A DNA stretch of 64,000 nucleotides from Sphingomicrobium sp. (GCA_036563485.1 DATCMI010000001.1:1241501-1305500), one strand, 5' to 3'; positions 18,757 to 27,631 are shown, counted from the stretch's first letter. Numbers and translations are program-made. The notes: a model not told the origin generated them from the letters alone.

Positions 18757-21257
18757 GCGTTCGGCAGCGCCTGCTTGGCTTCGCCCCAGCCTTTGAGCAG
18801 CTTGGAGTTCGCCCGCTCGAGTAGCTCGTCGGCGTCGCGGATCGTGAAGTGATTGCCGCCCTGGTATTTGTCGAGCTCGCCCCACGCGATCGGCGCCGAC
18901 ACCGGCGCGCCTTCGCGCGCGCGCGCCGAATAAGGCATGACGGCGGTCGATCCGCGCTGGTTGCGCAGCCAATCGAGGAAGATGCGCCCCTTGCGCTGCA
19001 CCTTGCGGATGTTGGCGGTGAACATGTCCGGCTCCGCTTCCGCGATCGCGCGGCTGAAGCGCTCGGCGAAGTCTGACACCTTCGGCCAGTCCGCCGACTG
19101 GTCGAGCGGCGCAACGACGTGCAGGCCCTTGCCGCCGGACAGAAGCGGGAAGGTTTCGAGTCCCAAGTCTTTCAGCAGGCCCCGCAGCTTGACTGCCGCT
19201 TCCTTGACCTTGGCGAAATCGAGCCCCTCGTCGGGATCGAGGTCGAAGACCAGCCGGTCGGGATGCTCGACATCGTCGCTGCGGCTGCCCCAGCCGTGGA
19301 ATTCGATCGTGCCCATCTGCACGCAGGCGAGCAGGCCGCGGATGTCGTCGAAGAACAGATAGTCCTGGACGATCCCCTTCCGCTCCTTGATCGGCACATG
19401 CTTGACGTGCTCGCCGAACGAGCCGGTGTCGTGCTTCTGGAAGAAGCACTTCTTGGACCGGCCCTGCGGGCAGCGGATCAGCGTCATCGGCCGCTTCGCG
19501 GCGTCGACCATGATCAGGTCCTGCAGCGCCATGTAGTAATTGGCGAGGTCGCCCTTGGTGAGGTTCGCGTCGGGGAAGATGATCCGTTCAGGGTTGCTGA
19601 TGGCGATGCCGAGACTCTCCGGCGTGGCAGCGGGCTTCTTAGGCTTCTTCGCGCCGGGCTTCTTCTTCTCGGCGGTCAGATGCGCCGGCTTTTCGACGAC
19701 GACCTGTGACGCGGGCTTGTCCTCGCGAAGGCCGATGAAGCTCGGGTGGCGAAGGATGCCGTCGCCGGTGAATTCGGTGAAGGCGATCTCCGCGACCAGT
19801 TCGGGCTTGATGAAGTGCGCGCCCTTGCGGTCGGCGCGCGGCACCTCGACCGGCGCCTTGTCGACCTCCAGCGGGCGCATCCGCTCCATCATCTCGTCGA
19901 TCAGCTTGGCCGAAAAGCCCGTGCCGACCTTGCCGACATAAGTGAGCTTGCCCTTGTCCTTGGCGGCGAGGAGCAGCGAGCGGAAGCCGATGCGCTTGTC
20001 GCTTTCAGACCAGCCGACGATCACGAATTCCTGGCGCTGGATGCATTTGATCTTGAGCCAGCAGCGGGTGCGCGTGCCCTTGTAGGGTGCGCTCGCTTTC
20101 TTCGCGATGATCCCTTCGCCGCCCTGCTTGCAGATCTGCTCGAGCAGCGCCTCGCCTCTGCCGATCACATGGTCGCCGTAGACGATCGGGGCATTGACGC
20201 CGGCAAGAAGCGACGCGAGCCGGTCCTTGCGTACGACATTGGGCAGGTGGCGGATGTCCTCGCCCCGGTCGATCAAAAGGTCGAAGGCGTAGAAGACGAG
20301 GTTGGCGCCTTTTTGGTCCTTGAGCGTCGACTGAAGCAGCTGGAAACTCGGCTTGCCGTTCTCGTCGAGCGCGGCGGCTTCGCCGTCGAGCAGGCAGCCG
20401 GCGGGCAGGTTCGCGGCGGCCTTGGTCAGCGCCTTGAACTTGTCGCTCCAGTCCTTGCCGTTGCGCGTCCAGGCGGTTGCGACCCCGTCGCCGACGGACA
20501 GCAGGAGCCGGTAGCCGTCATATTTATATTCGTAGAGCCAGTCGCTGCCCGTGGGGACATCGTCGACCAACGTGGCGAGCTGCGGCTCCTGAAACGGGGG
20601 CGGCGCCTTGCCCGCCTTCTTCTTGCCGCGCCCGCCCTTCTGGCCGCCGCGGTTGGAGCGCCACACGTCCTCGCCGGCCGCGATCTCCGCCATGGTCCGG
20701 CCGGTGGTGACGCTGGTGGTGCCTTCGTCGACGAGCGCGGTGCCGTGCTCGGGATCGGCATGGTCGTCCGTCACCTTCTTGAGCATCCACGGCTCGGCCT
20801 TCTCGCCGGGGCGCGGGTTGAGGCGGAATAGCACCCATTCGCCCTTCATCCGCTCGCCCTCGAGCGTGAAGTGGAGGTGGCCTTCCTCGATCGTCTTGCG
20901 GGGGTCCTTGCGCGGGTCGGGGATCCACCGGCCATGATCCCAAAGCATCACCGTGCCGCCGCCATATTCGCCGGCCGGGATGATGCCTTCGAAGTCGCCA
21001 TAATCGAGCGGGTGGTCCTCGGTCCGCATGGCGAGGCGCTTGTCGCCCGGATCGACGCTGGGGCCCTTGGGAACGGCCCAGCTCTTGAGGACGCCGTCCA
21101 TCTCGAGGCGAAAGTCCCAGTGCAGCCGCGAGGCTTCGTGCTTCTGGACGACGAAGCTGTCGCCCGAGCCCTTGAGCTTGCGCCCGCGGGGCTCCTTCGT
21201 TTTCGAGAAGTCGCGCTTCTCGTTGTAAGTATCGATGTCGAGTTTTTTGCTCGGCAC
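18753..21257 (-). CDS. ligD: Multidomain DNA ligase D of bacterial non-homologous end joining
   Basis: An 834-residue protein with three modules in the order phosphoesterase-ligase-polymerase. Residues ~30-170 are the 3'-phosphoesterase (ASRLHWDFRLEMDG, 'YGGGTVMLWDHGRW'). Residues ~225-530 are the ATP-dependent ligase, with the adenylated Lys in 'YEYKYDGYRLL' and 'DGEAAALDENGKP'. Residues ~545-834 are the primase-like polymerase, with metal-binding 'FDLDPDEGLDF'. It repairs blunt double-strand breaks together with Ku. It lies 91 bp downstream of ku on the same strand. The interdomain linker (~525-545) is Lys/Pro-rich. All catalytic motifs look intact. Confidence 0.95.
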   Translation of the reverse strand: MPSKKLDIDTYNEKRDFSKTKEPRGRKLKGSGDSFVVQKHEASRLHWDFRLEMDGVLKSWAVPKGPSVDPGDKRLAMRTEDHPLDYGDFEGIIPAGEYGGGTVMLWDHGRWIPDPRKDPRKTIEEGHLHFTLEGERMKGEWVLFRLNPRPGEKAEPWMLKKVTDDHADPEHGTALVDEGTTSVTTGRTMAEIAAGEDVWRSNRGGQKGGRGKKKAGKAPPPFQEPQLATLVDDVPTGSDWLYEYKYDGYRLLLSVGDGVATAWTRNGKDWSDKFKALTKAAANLPAGCLLDGEAAALDENGKPSFQLLQSTLKDQKGANLVFYAFDLLIDRGEDIRHLPNVVRKDRLASLLAGVNAPIVYGDHVIGRGEALLEQICKQGGEGIIAKKASAPYKGTRTRCWLKIKCIQRQEFVIVGWSESDKRIGFRSLLLAAKDKGKLTYVGKVGTGFSAKLIDEMMERMRPLEVDKAPVEVPRADRKGAHFIKPELVAEIAFTEFTGDGILRHPSFIGLREDKPASQVVVEKPAHLTAEKKKPGAKKPKKPAATPESLGIAISNPERIIFPDANLTKGDLANYYMALQDLIMVDAAKRPMTLIRCPQGRSKKCFFQKHDTGSFGEHVKHVPIKERKGIVQDYLFFDDIRGLLACVQMGTIEFHGWGSRSDDVEHPDRLVFDLDPDEGLDFAKVKEAAVKLRGLLKDLGLETFPLLSGGKGLHVVAPLDQSADWPKVSDFAERFSRAIAEAEPDMFTANIRKVQRKGRIFLDWLRNQRGSTAVMPYSARAREGAPVSAPIAWGELDKYQGGNHFTIRDADELLERANSKLLKGWGEAKQALPNA

Positions 21258-21278
21258 GAGCTAGCCCCTCGCGCTCTC

Positions 21279-21332
21279 GTTGAGCTTGTCGAAACGCGAG
21301 CGCTCGCCCTTCGACAGGCTCAGGGTGAGCGC
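21279..21332. repeat. Palindromic extragenic (REP-like) repeat, copy 1
   Basis: TGAGCTTGTCGAA (21281-21293) is inverted against TTCGACAGGCTCA (one mismatch) within 21307-21330. The same two half-sequences recur at 55800-55876, so this is a dispersed element rather than a local hairpin. It sits in the ku-ligD spacer and would fold in the polycistronic RNA. Confidence 0.75.
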
Positions 21333-21348
21333 GGATAAGGAAGGCATG

Positions 21349-22278
21349 TCAGCGCTTCCGTCCGCCCGAAGCGGCTTTCTTGGCGGGCGCTTTCTTGGGC
21401 GCGTGGCGCGGGGCGGGCTTTTTGGCCGCGCTCGTTTTCTTGGCGCCGCTTTTGTTCTCGTTGGCCGACTTGCCGTCGCCCTCGTCGGCATTGCCGAGGC
21501 TGCGCTTCAGCGCCGCCATCAGGTCGACCACGTTCGACCCCTTGGGCGGCGGCGCGTCGGCGTCGGGATCCTGGATCACCTTTTCGCCCTTGGCGCGCTG
21601 CTTTTCCTCGATCAGCTCGTGAAGCGCGTCGACATAGCGGTTGTGGAACTCGCTGGGATCGAACTTGCCGGTTTTCCGCTCGATCAGCATCGAGGCCATG
21701 TCGAGCAGGTCGGCGTCGGGCTCGCGGTCTTCGATCTCGCGGAAGTAGGTCTGCGAGCGATGGACTTCGTCCGAGTAGCGCAGCGTTTCCAGAAGCATGC
21801 CCCGGCCGCAGGGCTTCAGCGCCACCACATGTTCCTGCCCGCGCATCGCCAGCTGGCCGACGCCGATCTTCTTCGACGCGCGCAGCGCATCGCGAAGCAC
21901 CACGAACGCCTCTTCGGCGAGGTCGTCCGCGGGCACGACGTAATAGGGCTTCTCGTAATACATGGCGTCGATCTCGTTCACGTCGACGAACTGGACGAGG
22001 TCGAGCGTCTTGCGGCTTTCGAGCTTCACGCTTTCGATCTCTTCGGGGTCGAGCAGGACGTAATGGCCCTTCGACACCTCATAACCTTTGACGATCTCGT
22101 CGCGGTCGACCGGGCCGATGCCGGGCACGACCTTTTCATATTTGATGCGCTTGCCGGACGGCTCGTGAACCTGGTGGAACTGGATCGACGCCCCGCTCTT
22201 GGTCGCGGGGAACAGTTCGACCGGAATCGACACCAGCGCCAGCCGGATTTGCCCTCGCCAGATCGCGCGCGCGGCCAT
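21349..22278 (-). CDS. ku: Ku, double-strand-break end-binding protein
   Basis: A 309-residue protein whose homodimer rings DNA ends and recruits LigD. The start MAARAIWRGQIRLALVSIPV is typical of bacterial Ku, and AAGGGAG precedes the ATG at 22278. The Ku core (residues ~10-190) contains 'GIGPVDRDEIVKGYEVSKGH' and 'YYVVPADDLAEEAFVVLRDA'. A C-terminal Lys/Ala-rich tail from ~255 is a DNA-binding extension seen in some bacterial Ku proteins. It is first in the ku-ligD unit and lies 34 bp downstream of trpA on the same strand, so read-through from the trp operon is possible. Confidence 0.95.
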   Translation of the reverse strand: MAARAIWRGQIRLALVSIPVELFPATKSGASIQFHQVHEPSGKRIKYEKVVPGIGPVDRDEIVKGYEVSKGHYVLLDPEEIESVKLESRKTLDLVQFVDVNEIDAMYYEKPYYVVPADDLAEEAFVVLRDALRASKKIGVGQLAMRGQEHVVALKPCGRGMLLETLRYSDEVHRSQTYFREIEDREPDADLLDMASMLIERKTGKFDPSEFHNRYVDALHELIEEKQRAKGEKVIQDPDADAPPPKGSNVVDLMAALKRSLGNADEGDGKSANENKSGAKKTSAAKKPAPRHAPKKAPAKKAASGGRKR

Positions 22279-22312
22279 GAACAAAGTCTCCCTTCTTGCG
22301 AGGAGACTCAAA

Positions 22313-23083
22313 TCATTGCGGCGACGACTCGTTCCCTGTCGCTGACTTGAGCGAGCGGATGAGCGCCGCGACGTCGGCGTGCCTGTGGGCAGCATCGACG
22401 ATGGCCGATCCGCAGATGACCCCTCGCGCTCCGGCAGCGAGGGCAGCGCGGACGTGCTCGGGCTTTGAGATGCCGAAGCCGAAGACCGGCGGCGGCGCTC
22501 CGGCGCGGTTCAGGCGCTCGACCAGGCTGCGGTCGAACTCGCCGCTCGAGTGAGTGCCGGTGATCCCGGCGCGGCTGACGCAATAAGTGTAGCTTTTCGA
22601 CAGCCGGGCGATGCGCTGGAGCGCGGCGTCCGGCGTATTCGCGGCGGCGATCAGCACCGGTTCGATGCCGGCCTGCTCCATCTCCCGGGTGTAGGGCTCC
22701 GCCTCCAGCGAAGGAACGTCGGCGATCAGCAGGCTGTCGGCGCCGGCTTCGGCCGCACCGCGCATGAAGCCGGCGCGAGCGGCGACGATGTTTGCATAAG
22801 TCAGGATGCCGACCGGCACGTCCGGGTGACGGCCGCGGAAGTCGCGGATGAGATCGAGGCAGTCGCCGACGCGGACGCCGGCGCCAAGCGCGCGCTGCGC
22901 GGCAGCCTGGATCACCGGGCCGTCGGCGACCGGGTCGGAAAATGGAATGCCGACCTCGATCATGTCGGCGCCGGCTTCCACCAGCAGGTCGAGCGGCGGC
23001 GCGGCCGGGTCGCCGAGCATGAGGAAGGCGCCGAACGCACCCTCACCCCGCAAGCGATCGAACATGGCGGCATAGCGGCTCAT
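22313..23083 (-). CDS. trpA: Tryptophan synthase alpha subunit
   Basis: A 256-residue TIM-barrel enzyme that cleaves indole-3-glycerol phosphate to indole, which is channelled to TrpB. The catalytic acid pair is Glu43 and Asp54 in '[16 protein letters not shown]'. '[10 protein letters not shown]' and '[10 protein letters not shown]' form the phosphate-binding part. The start is set by the ATGA overlap with trpB; a longer frame exists but runs into trpB. It is the last gene of the trpD-CF-B-A operon. Confidence 0.95.
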   Translation of the reverse strand: MSRYAAMFDRLRGEGAFGAFLMLGDPAAPPLDLLVEAGADMIEVGIPFSDPVADGPVIQAAAQRALGAGVRVGDCLDLIRDFRGRHPDVPVGILTYANIVAARAGFMRGAAEAGADSLLIADVPSLEAEPYTREMEQAGIEPVLIAAANTPDAALQRIARLSKSYTYCVSRAGITGTHSSGEFDRSLVERLNRAGAPPPVFGFGISKPEHVRAALAAGARGVICGSAIVDAAHRHADVAALIRSLKSATGNESSPQ

Positions 23084-24240
23084 GCCGAGGGGCCGATCAG
23101 CTGCTGCGCCTGGCCGACGTCCTTGTCGCCACGCCCTGAGAGACCGACGAGAATGATGCTGTCCGGCTCGGCTTGAGCAAGCTTCAGCGCATAAGCGAGG
23201 GCGTGCGCGGATTCGAACGCGCACAATATGCCCTCGTTCTTGGCGAGCGCGGTAAACGCCGCGAGCGCTTCGGCGTCGGTGACGCCGACATAATCGGCGC
23301 GGCCGCTTCCCTTCAGGTGCGCGTGCTCCGGGCCGACGGCGGGATAGTCGAGGCCGGCGGACACCGACCAGGTGTCGGCGACCTGCCCGTCCTCGTCCTG
23401 CAGCACCAGCGTTTCCGCGCCGTGCAGGATCCCGCGTGTGCCGCGCAGCAGGGTTGCGCCATGTTCGCTGCCGTCGAGCCCCTTGCCCGCGGCCTCGACG
23501 CCGATCAGCCGCACCGGATCGTCGATGAAATCGGCGAACAGGCCGATCGCGTTGGACCCGCCGCCGACGCAGGCGACGGCCGCATCGGGCAAGCGCCCGA
23601 CCTGCTCGATCATCTGCGCGCGCGCTTCCTTGCCGATGATCCGCTGGAACTCGCGGACGATGGTCGGGAAGGGGTGCGGGCCTGCTGCTGTACCAAGCAA
23701 ATAATGCGTATCGGCAAATGTTGCCGACCAATCAGCAAGCGCTTCGTTGATGGCGTCCTTGAGCGTCCGTCCGCCGCGCTCGACCGGCACGACCTTCGCC
23801 CCCATCAACTGCATGCGGAAGACGTTGAGCTGCTGCCGCTCGACGTCCTCCGCGCCCATGTAGATGATTGTCTCGAACCCGAAGAGGGCGCCGACGATCG
23901 CGGTGGCGACGCCGTGCTGGCCGGCGCCGGTCTCGGCGATCAGGCGCGTCTTGCCCATGCGCTTGGCGAGCAGCCCCTGTCCCAGCACCTGATTGGTCTT
24001 GTGCGCGCCGCCGTGGAGCAGGTCCTCGCGCTTCAAATAGATATTGTCCGGCAGGTTGCGGCATTGCGTGAGTGGGGTCGGACGGCCTGCGTAGTTCGCC
24101 AAAAGGGAGCCGAGTTCCACCGCGAACGCAGGATCGTCCTGCGCGTCGAGGAACGCCGCCTCGAGCTGCTCGAGCGCGGGGACGAGGATTTCGGGAACAT
24201 AGCAGCCGCCGAAGCGCCCGAACCGGCCGTCTAGGCGCAT
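23080..24240 (-). CDS. trpB: Tryptophan synthase beta subunit
   Basis: A 386-residue PLP enzyme that condenses indole with serine to tryptophan. The PLP lysine is Lys81 in '[16 protein letters not shown]', and '[12 protein letters not shown]' (~residue 230) binds the PLP phosphate. '[13 protein letters not shown]' is the substrate loop. The length is a little short of the usual 395-400. Its ATG lies inside the trpCF stop region (10-bp overlap), and its stop overlaps trpA by 4 bp, showing tight translational coupling. Confidence 0.96.
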   Translation of the reverse strand: MRLDGRFGRFGGCYVPEILVPALEQLEAAFLDAQDDPAFAVELGSLLANYAGRPTPLTQCRNLPDNIYLKREDLLHGGAHKTNQVLGQGLLAKRMGKTRLIAETGAGQHGVATAIVGALFGFETIIYMGAEDVERQQLNVFRMQLMGAKVVPVERGGRTLKDAINEALADWSATFADTHYLLGTAAGPHPFPTIVREFQRIIGKEARAQMIEQVGRLPDAAVACVGGGSNAIGLFADFIDDPVRLIGVEAAGKGLDGSEHGATLLRGTRGILHGAETLVLQDEDGQVADTWSVSAGLDYPAVGPEHAHLKGSGRADYVGVTDAEALAAFTALAKNEGILCAFESAHALAYALKLAQAEPDSIILVGLSGRGDKDVGQAQQLIGPSA

Positions 24241-25616
24241 GCACTGAGCCGTCGTCGCGCGGGCGGGCGAAGCGCCTCGAACAAGGCGGCGATCTTATCC
24301 GCGGACTTGCGGCCCGGCATCAGGTCGACCGACGATCCGACGTCGATCGCAAATGCACCGAGCCGTTGCGCACCGCGGGCGTTCCCGGCGCCGATGCCGC
24401 CGGCGACGATTCCCTGCCCAAGCTCCGGATGCCCTTCGATCGCGCTCCAGTCGAAGCTGCGGCCGCTGCCGCCATCGCCATTGTCGAACAGCAGCCGGTC
24501 GCCGCCGCGGCTCTTCAGCGGCTCGCGTCCGACGCTGAGAGCAGTCCAGATTTCGCAGCTCGGCGGCACTTCGCGCCGCACCCGGCGAATATAATCACTG
24601 TCCTCGCGCCCGTGCAGCTGGATCGCGTGAAGGTTCATCAGCACGGCGATGTCGCTGAGCGTCCTGAGCGGCGCGTCGCGGAACACGCCGACCGGGAGCA
24701 TGCCGGACTGTCGGGCCATGCCGGCGAGCGGTGCCGCTTCCTCGGCCGTGACGTGACGGGGGCTGCCGGGCACGAAGACGAATCCGGCATAGGACGCGGG
24801 AGCCGCGGCGCGCAGGTCGCCGGAGCGGTTGAGGCCGCAGAGCTTGGTGCGGCCGAACACCAGCTGACGCGCCGCCTGCGCCGGATCCGCGGCGTGCATC
24901 AGCGCCGACCCGATCAGGAACCCGTCGACCAAAGGCGCGAGCCGGTCGACGTCGGACCGGGTGGAGATGCCGGACTCCGACACCAGCACTGCGTCCGGCG
25001 CCATGCGGGCGAGCCACTCGGTGGTCGCGAGATCGATGGAAAGGTCGCGCAGGTCGCGGTTGTTGATGCCGATGAGGCTTGCGCCGAGCGCCTTCGCGCG
25101 CAGCATCTCCTCTTCGTCATGAACCTCGACCAGCGCGTCCATGCCGAAGCGCCGAGCTTCGGAGATCATCTCGCGCGCTGCGCGACCGTCGAGCAGCGAC
25201 AGCATGACGAGGATCGCGTCGGCCCCGGCGATCCGCGCCTCGGCGACCTGGCGGAGGTCGATGAAGAAATCCTTGGCGAGGACGGGCCCGTCGAACTCCG
25301 CGCGCGCGGCGGCGAGGTCCTTGAGCGACCCGCCGAAGAACGGGCCATCGCACAAGACGCTGAGCGCATCGGCGACGCCGGCATAGCCGCGGGCGAGCTG
25401 CGCGGGGTCGGCATTGGGCCGGATCGCTCCGGCTGACGGCGAGCCCTTCTTGATTTCGAGGATGAAGCGGGCGCCGTCCTGCGCGAGCGCGGCCGCGAGG
25501 CTGCGCCGCGTCGGCTTGGCGCGGCCGCGGAGGCTGTCGAGCGAAACGCCTTTGTAGCGCCGCTCCAGCTCCTCGCGCTTCGACGCTTCGATGCGGCCGA
25601 GGACGCCCTCAGCCAC
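24231..25616 (-). CDS. trpCF: Bifunctional indole-3-glycerol-phosphate synthase / phosphoribosylanthranilate isomerase
   Basis: A 461-residue fusion of two TIM barrels. Residues 1-~255 are TrpC: catalytic Glu54 and Lys56 in '[15 protein letters not shown]', 'VLAKDFFID', '[15 protein letters not shown]'-like sequence and 'VLVSESGI'. Residues ~256-461 are TrpF: '[14 protein letters not shown]' with the catalytic Cys, and '[16 protein letters not shown]' with the catalytic Asp. Order, linker and length match the enterobacterial fusion; most alphaproteobacteria encode separate trpC and trpF. The GTG start at 25616 has GGAGG six bases upstream and overlaps the end of trpD by 8 bp. Confidence 0.95.
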   Translation of the reverse strand: MAEGVLGRIEASKREELERRYKGVSLDSLRGRAKPTRRSLAAALAQDGARFILEIKKGSPSAGAIRPNADPAQLARGYAGVADALSVLCDGPFFGGSLKDLAAARAEFDGPVLAKDFFIDLRQVAEARIAGADAILVMLSLLDGRAAREMISEARRFGMDALVEVHDEEEMLRAKALGASLIGINNRDLRDLSIDLATTEWLARMAPDAVLVSESGISTRSDVDRLAPLVDGFLIGSALMHAADPAQAARQLVFGRTKLCGLNRSGDLRAAAPASYAGFVFVPGSPRHVTAEEAAPLAGMARQSGMLPVGVFRDAPLRTLSDIAVLMNLHAIQLHGREDSDYIRRVRREVPPSCEIWTALSVGREPLKSRGGDRLLFDNGDGGSGRSFDWSAIEGHPELGQGIVAGGIGAGNARGAQRLGAFAIDVGSSVDLMPGRKSADKIAALFEALRPPARRRLSACA

Positions 25617-26685
25617 GGCTCGCCTCCACATAAGCGCCGAGCACCTTGCCGGCAGCGCCGGACAACAAAGCGTCGCGGGCGAGGACCGCGCCGTCACGCA
25701 GGCTCGCGGCTTTCCCGGCGGTGAGCAGGAGCGCGCCGGCATTGAGGATGGTCATGTCATTTTCCTCACCGCTGCCGCGGCCGGCCAGCAGCTGGCGAAG
25801 CCGCTGGGCATTCTCTTCCGGGTCGCCGCCGGCAACGGCGCTGAGCGGCGCGCGCTCCACGCCGGCGTCCTCGGGGCGGATCTCGATCTCGCGCATCTCG
25901 CCGCCGGAGAGCTGGATCGCGCGGGTGTCGCCGTGAAGCGCGATTTCGTCGAGCCCGGAGCCGTGGACGACCAGCGCTTCGCGCACGCCGAGCGCGTTCA
26001 GCGTCTGGGAGATGCGGCGGAGCATTTTGGGGTCGGCGACGCCGAGCAGCTGGACGGGCGGCCGCGCCGGATTGATGCAGGGTCCGAGCAGGTTCATCAC
26101 CGTGCGGACTGAAAGCTGCCGCCGCACCAAGGCGGCATGCTTCATCCCTGGATGATAGGCCGGCGCGAACAGGAAGCAGAAGCCGGTCTCGTCGAGCACG
26201 GCGCGGGCGCTTTCGGGCGAAAGCTCGATCCTGGCCCCGAGCGCTTCAAGCACGTCCGCCGATCCGCACCGCGAGCTGACGCTTCGGTTGCCGTGCTTGG
26301 CGATCGGCAGCCCTGCGGCCGCGGCGACGAACGCGGTTGCGGTCGAAACATTGATGATGCCCGACGAATCGCCGCCGGTGCCGCAGCAGTCGGCGAACAG
26401 ATAATCGGGCCGCTCGAACGGCAGCGCCGCGGCCGACAAGGCATGGGCGGCGCCGATCATCTCCTCGGCCGTCTCCCCCTTCATTCGAAGCGCGATGAGC
26501 ATGCCGGCGATCTCGGCCGGCTCGAGGCGGCCGAGGACGAGCCGTTCGAACAGATGCTCGGCATCCTCGGTCGGCAGGTCCTCGCCGGCGAGCAGGCGCG
26601 GCAGGGGATTGGGGACGGGGACGTCGGCCGGGACGCCGTCCTGACTGTTGGCGGGAAGGTCGGTCTTGAGGAGGGCAATGGTCAT
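25609..26685 (-). CDS. trpD: Anthranilate phosphoribosyltransferase
   Basis: A 358-residue enzyme that transfers phosphoribose from PRPP to anthranilate. The PRPP loop GTGGD is at residues 102-106, 'NVSTATAF' at 112-119 and 'KHGNRSVSS' at 130-138. 'LFADCCGTGGDSSG' and 'CFLFAPAYHPG' resemble the enterobacterial TrpD domain more than typical alphaproteobacterial ones. The first ~27 residues (Pro-rich) have no counterpart in stand-alone TrpD and could be a leftover of a TrpG-TrpD linker; this is inference. The ATG at 26685 has AGGTGA upstream and lies 18 bp past the attenuator terminator. Confidence 0.94.
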   Translation of the reverse strand: MTIALLKTDLPANSQDGVPADVPVPNPLPRLLAGEDLPTEDAEHLFERLVLGRLEPAEIAGMLIALRMKGETAEEMIGAAHALSAAALPFERPDYLFADCCGTGGDSSGIINVSTATAFVAAAAGLPIAKHGNRSVSSRCGSADVLEALGARIELSPESARAVLDETGFCFLFAPAYHPGMKHAALVRRQLSVRTVMNLLGPCINPARPPVQLLGVADPKMLRRISQTLNALGVREALVVHGSGLDEIALHGDTRAIQLSGGEMREIEIRPEDAGVERAPLSAVAGGDPEENAQRLRQLLAGRGSGEENDMTILNAGALLLTAGKAASLRDGAVLARDALLSGAAGKVLGAYVEASRG

Positions 26686-26703
26686 GAAAAGGTCACCTGA
26701 AAC

Positions 26704-26727
26704 AAAAAAGCCCGCCGGGTGGCGGGC
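26704..26727 (-). terminator. Rho-independent terminator acting as trp attenuator
   Basis: On the minus strand GCCCGCC-ACCC-GGCGGGC forms a perfect 7-bp stem with a 4-nt loop, followed by TTTTTT. It lies between the leader peptide gene and trpD, where a terminator makes sense only as a conditional one. Immediately upstream the leader RNA contains arms CGCCGC (26805-26810) and GCGGCG (26775-26780), which can pair with each other. Confidence 0.88.
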
Positions 26728-26759
26728 GGGCAGTCGAATGATCGTGTTGGCTAAGTCGA

Positions 26760-26849
26760 TCAGTCGCGCCATCGCGCCGCATGGGTCCGCGATCCGTGCC
26801 ACCAGCGGCGAACGGTCAGGGAAACGGCGATGGCATTCAGGTGCGTCAT
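26760..26849 (-). CDS. trpL: trp operon leader peptide (29 residues, tandem Trp codons)
   Basis: The frame reads MTHLNAIAVSLTVRRWWHGS, then RTHAARWRD and stop. It contains adjacent UGG codons 16-17 (26799-26804) and a third at 27. The Trp pair lies immediately 3' of arm CGCCGC (codons 14-15), which is exactly complementary to GCGGCG (codons 24-25). This is the layout needed for ribosome-stalling attenuation: a ribosome held at Trp codons would mask the first arm and free the second to compete with the terminator. The ATG has no clear ribosome site. A weak promoter with TTGACG at 26882-26887 would start transcription near the ATG, so a leaderless message is possible. Confidence 0.85.
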   Translation of the reverse strand: MTHLNAIAVSLTVRRWWHGSRTHAARWRD

Positions 26850-26880
26850 CAAGGGCTTGAGTAGGCGAGATTTTCTGTTG

Positions 26881-26903
26881 CCGTCAACCGGGTCTGTTGA
26901 CGG
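26881..26903. promoter_or_regulatory. 8-bp inverted repeat over candidate trpL promoter
   Basis: CCGTCAAC (26881-26888) and GTTGACGG (26896-26903) are perfect reverse complements with a 7-bp spacer. Each arm contains a TTGACG hexamer: one on the minus strand facing trpL, the other on the plus strand facing tRNA-Gly. The element may therefore be two overlapping divergent -35 boxes or a dimeric operator. The corresponding -10 sequences are poor (CTACTC/TACTCA toward trpL; CATTGG toward the tRNA), so the call is tentative. Confidence 0.45.
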
Positions 26904-26937
26904 TATCGGCGCCGTGGTGGCATTGGCGGCCGGCAGA

Positions 26938-27011
26938 GCGGGTGTAGCTCAATGGTAGAGCAGAAGCCTTCCAAGCTTACGACGAGGGTTCGATTCCCTT
27001 CACCCGCTCCA
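26938..27011 (+). tRNA. tRNA-Gly (anticodon UCC)
   Basis: A 74-nt tRNA with encoded CCA. The acceptor stem GCGGGTG pairs with CACCCGC, the D-arm is GTAGCTCAATGGTAGAGC, the anticodon loop CTTCCAA gives UCC, and the T-arm is GAGGGTTCGATTCCCTT. All four stems are well formed. It diverges from the trp leader. Confidence 0.96.
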
Positions 27012-27205
27012 GCCTAGCCAGTTCGGGGGACTGGCGTAGGGCTGGAGCGCCCGAGCGCCAGCGAGGGGCGACAACCGTCATGCCGGGGGCATGTCGAAGT
27101 TTTGGAGCGCTCGTGAGGCGTTCGGCCGAACGAGGCGACTGCAGCGCTTCACTTCCGTTGACACAGCGGACCCGCGCCGCCATTTGGCGCGCCTGCCGAG
27201 CACCT

Positions 27206-27291
27206 GGAGAGGTGGCCGAGTGGTTAAAGGCAGCAGACTGTAAATCTGCCCGCGCAAGCGTACGCTGGTTCGAATCCAGCCCTCTCCACCA
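27206..27291 (+). tRNA. tRNA-Tyr (anticodon GUA)
   Basis: An 86-nt class II tRNA with encoded CCA. The acceptor stem is GGAGAGG/CCTCTCC, the anticodon stem-loop is GCAGACTGTAAATCTGC with GUA, there is a long variable arm, and the T-loop is GGTTCGAATCC. It lies 194 bp downstream of tRNA-Gly in the same orientation. Confidence 0.96.
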
Positions 27292-27631
27292 CAGCATCGC
27301 CGTCGCGGAAGCGCTGCTTTTCCGCCGAAGCGCTCTGAAGGGAGGCGGTTTCTTCAGCATCGCCGAAGTGCGCGACGCCAAGAGCGCAGGTCGTGGGGTA
27401 CAAGGGCGACAAGAAGATCGAGCCGAAGTGTAACGCAAGTTGCATTTGGCGAGAGCCGCGCCGGTTTAGCTGACAGCAGTGCAAGTAGAAATCGCGGAAA
27501 ACTGCTAAAACTGGCTAATCCCTAGACTTTGGCTTAAGGACTTCGGACTCGTTGCTCGGGAGTTGCGTTGGATGTTCGCGGTGCAAGCCTCATCAGAGGA
27601 TACGAATAGCTTGCCGGAGGTTGGCGGTGGT
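27292..27631. other. Intergenic region after tRNA-Tyr with no gene seen
   Basis: About 340 bp between tRNA-Tyr and the LuxR-type regulator. Frames crossing it on either strand run through the tRNA genes and lack protein character. Its last part (about 27480-27560) is less GC-rich than the surroundings and probably holds the promoter of the regulator. No hairpin with a T-tract, repeat or RNA motif is evident. Confidence 0.5.

Noticed and set aside
22313-23731. Longer version of trpA starting inside trpB
   Set aside because: The extra 216 residues are an off-frame reading of trpB; the ATGA overlap at 23080-23083 sets the true start.
26977-27438. Minus-strand frame of 153 codons crossing both tRNA genes
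   Set aside because: It reads through tRNA-Tyr and tRNA-Gly sequence; frames of this sort are common false calls around tRNAs.
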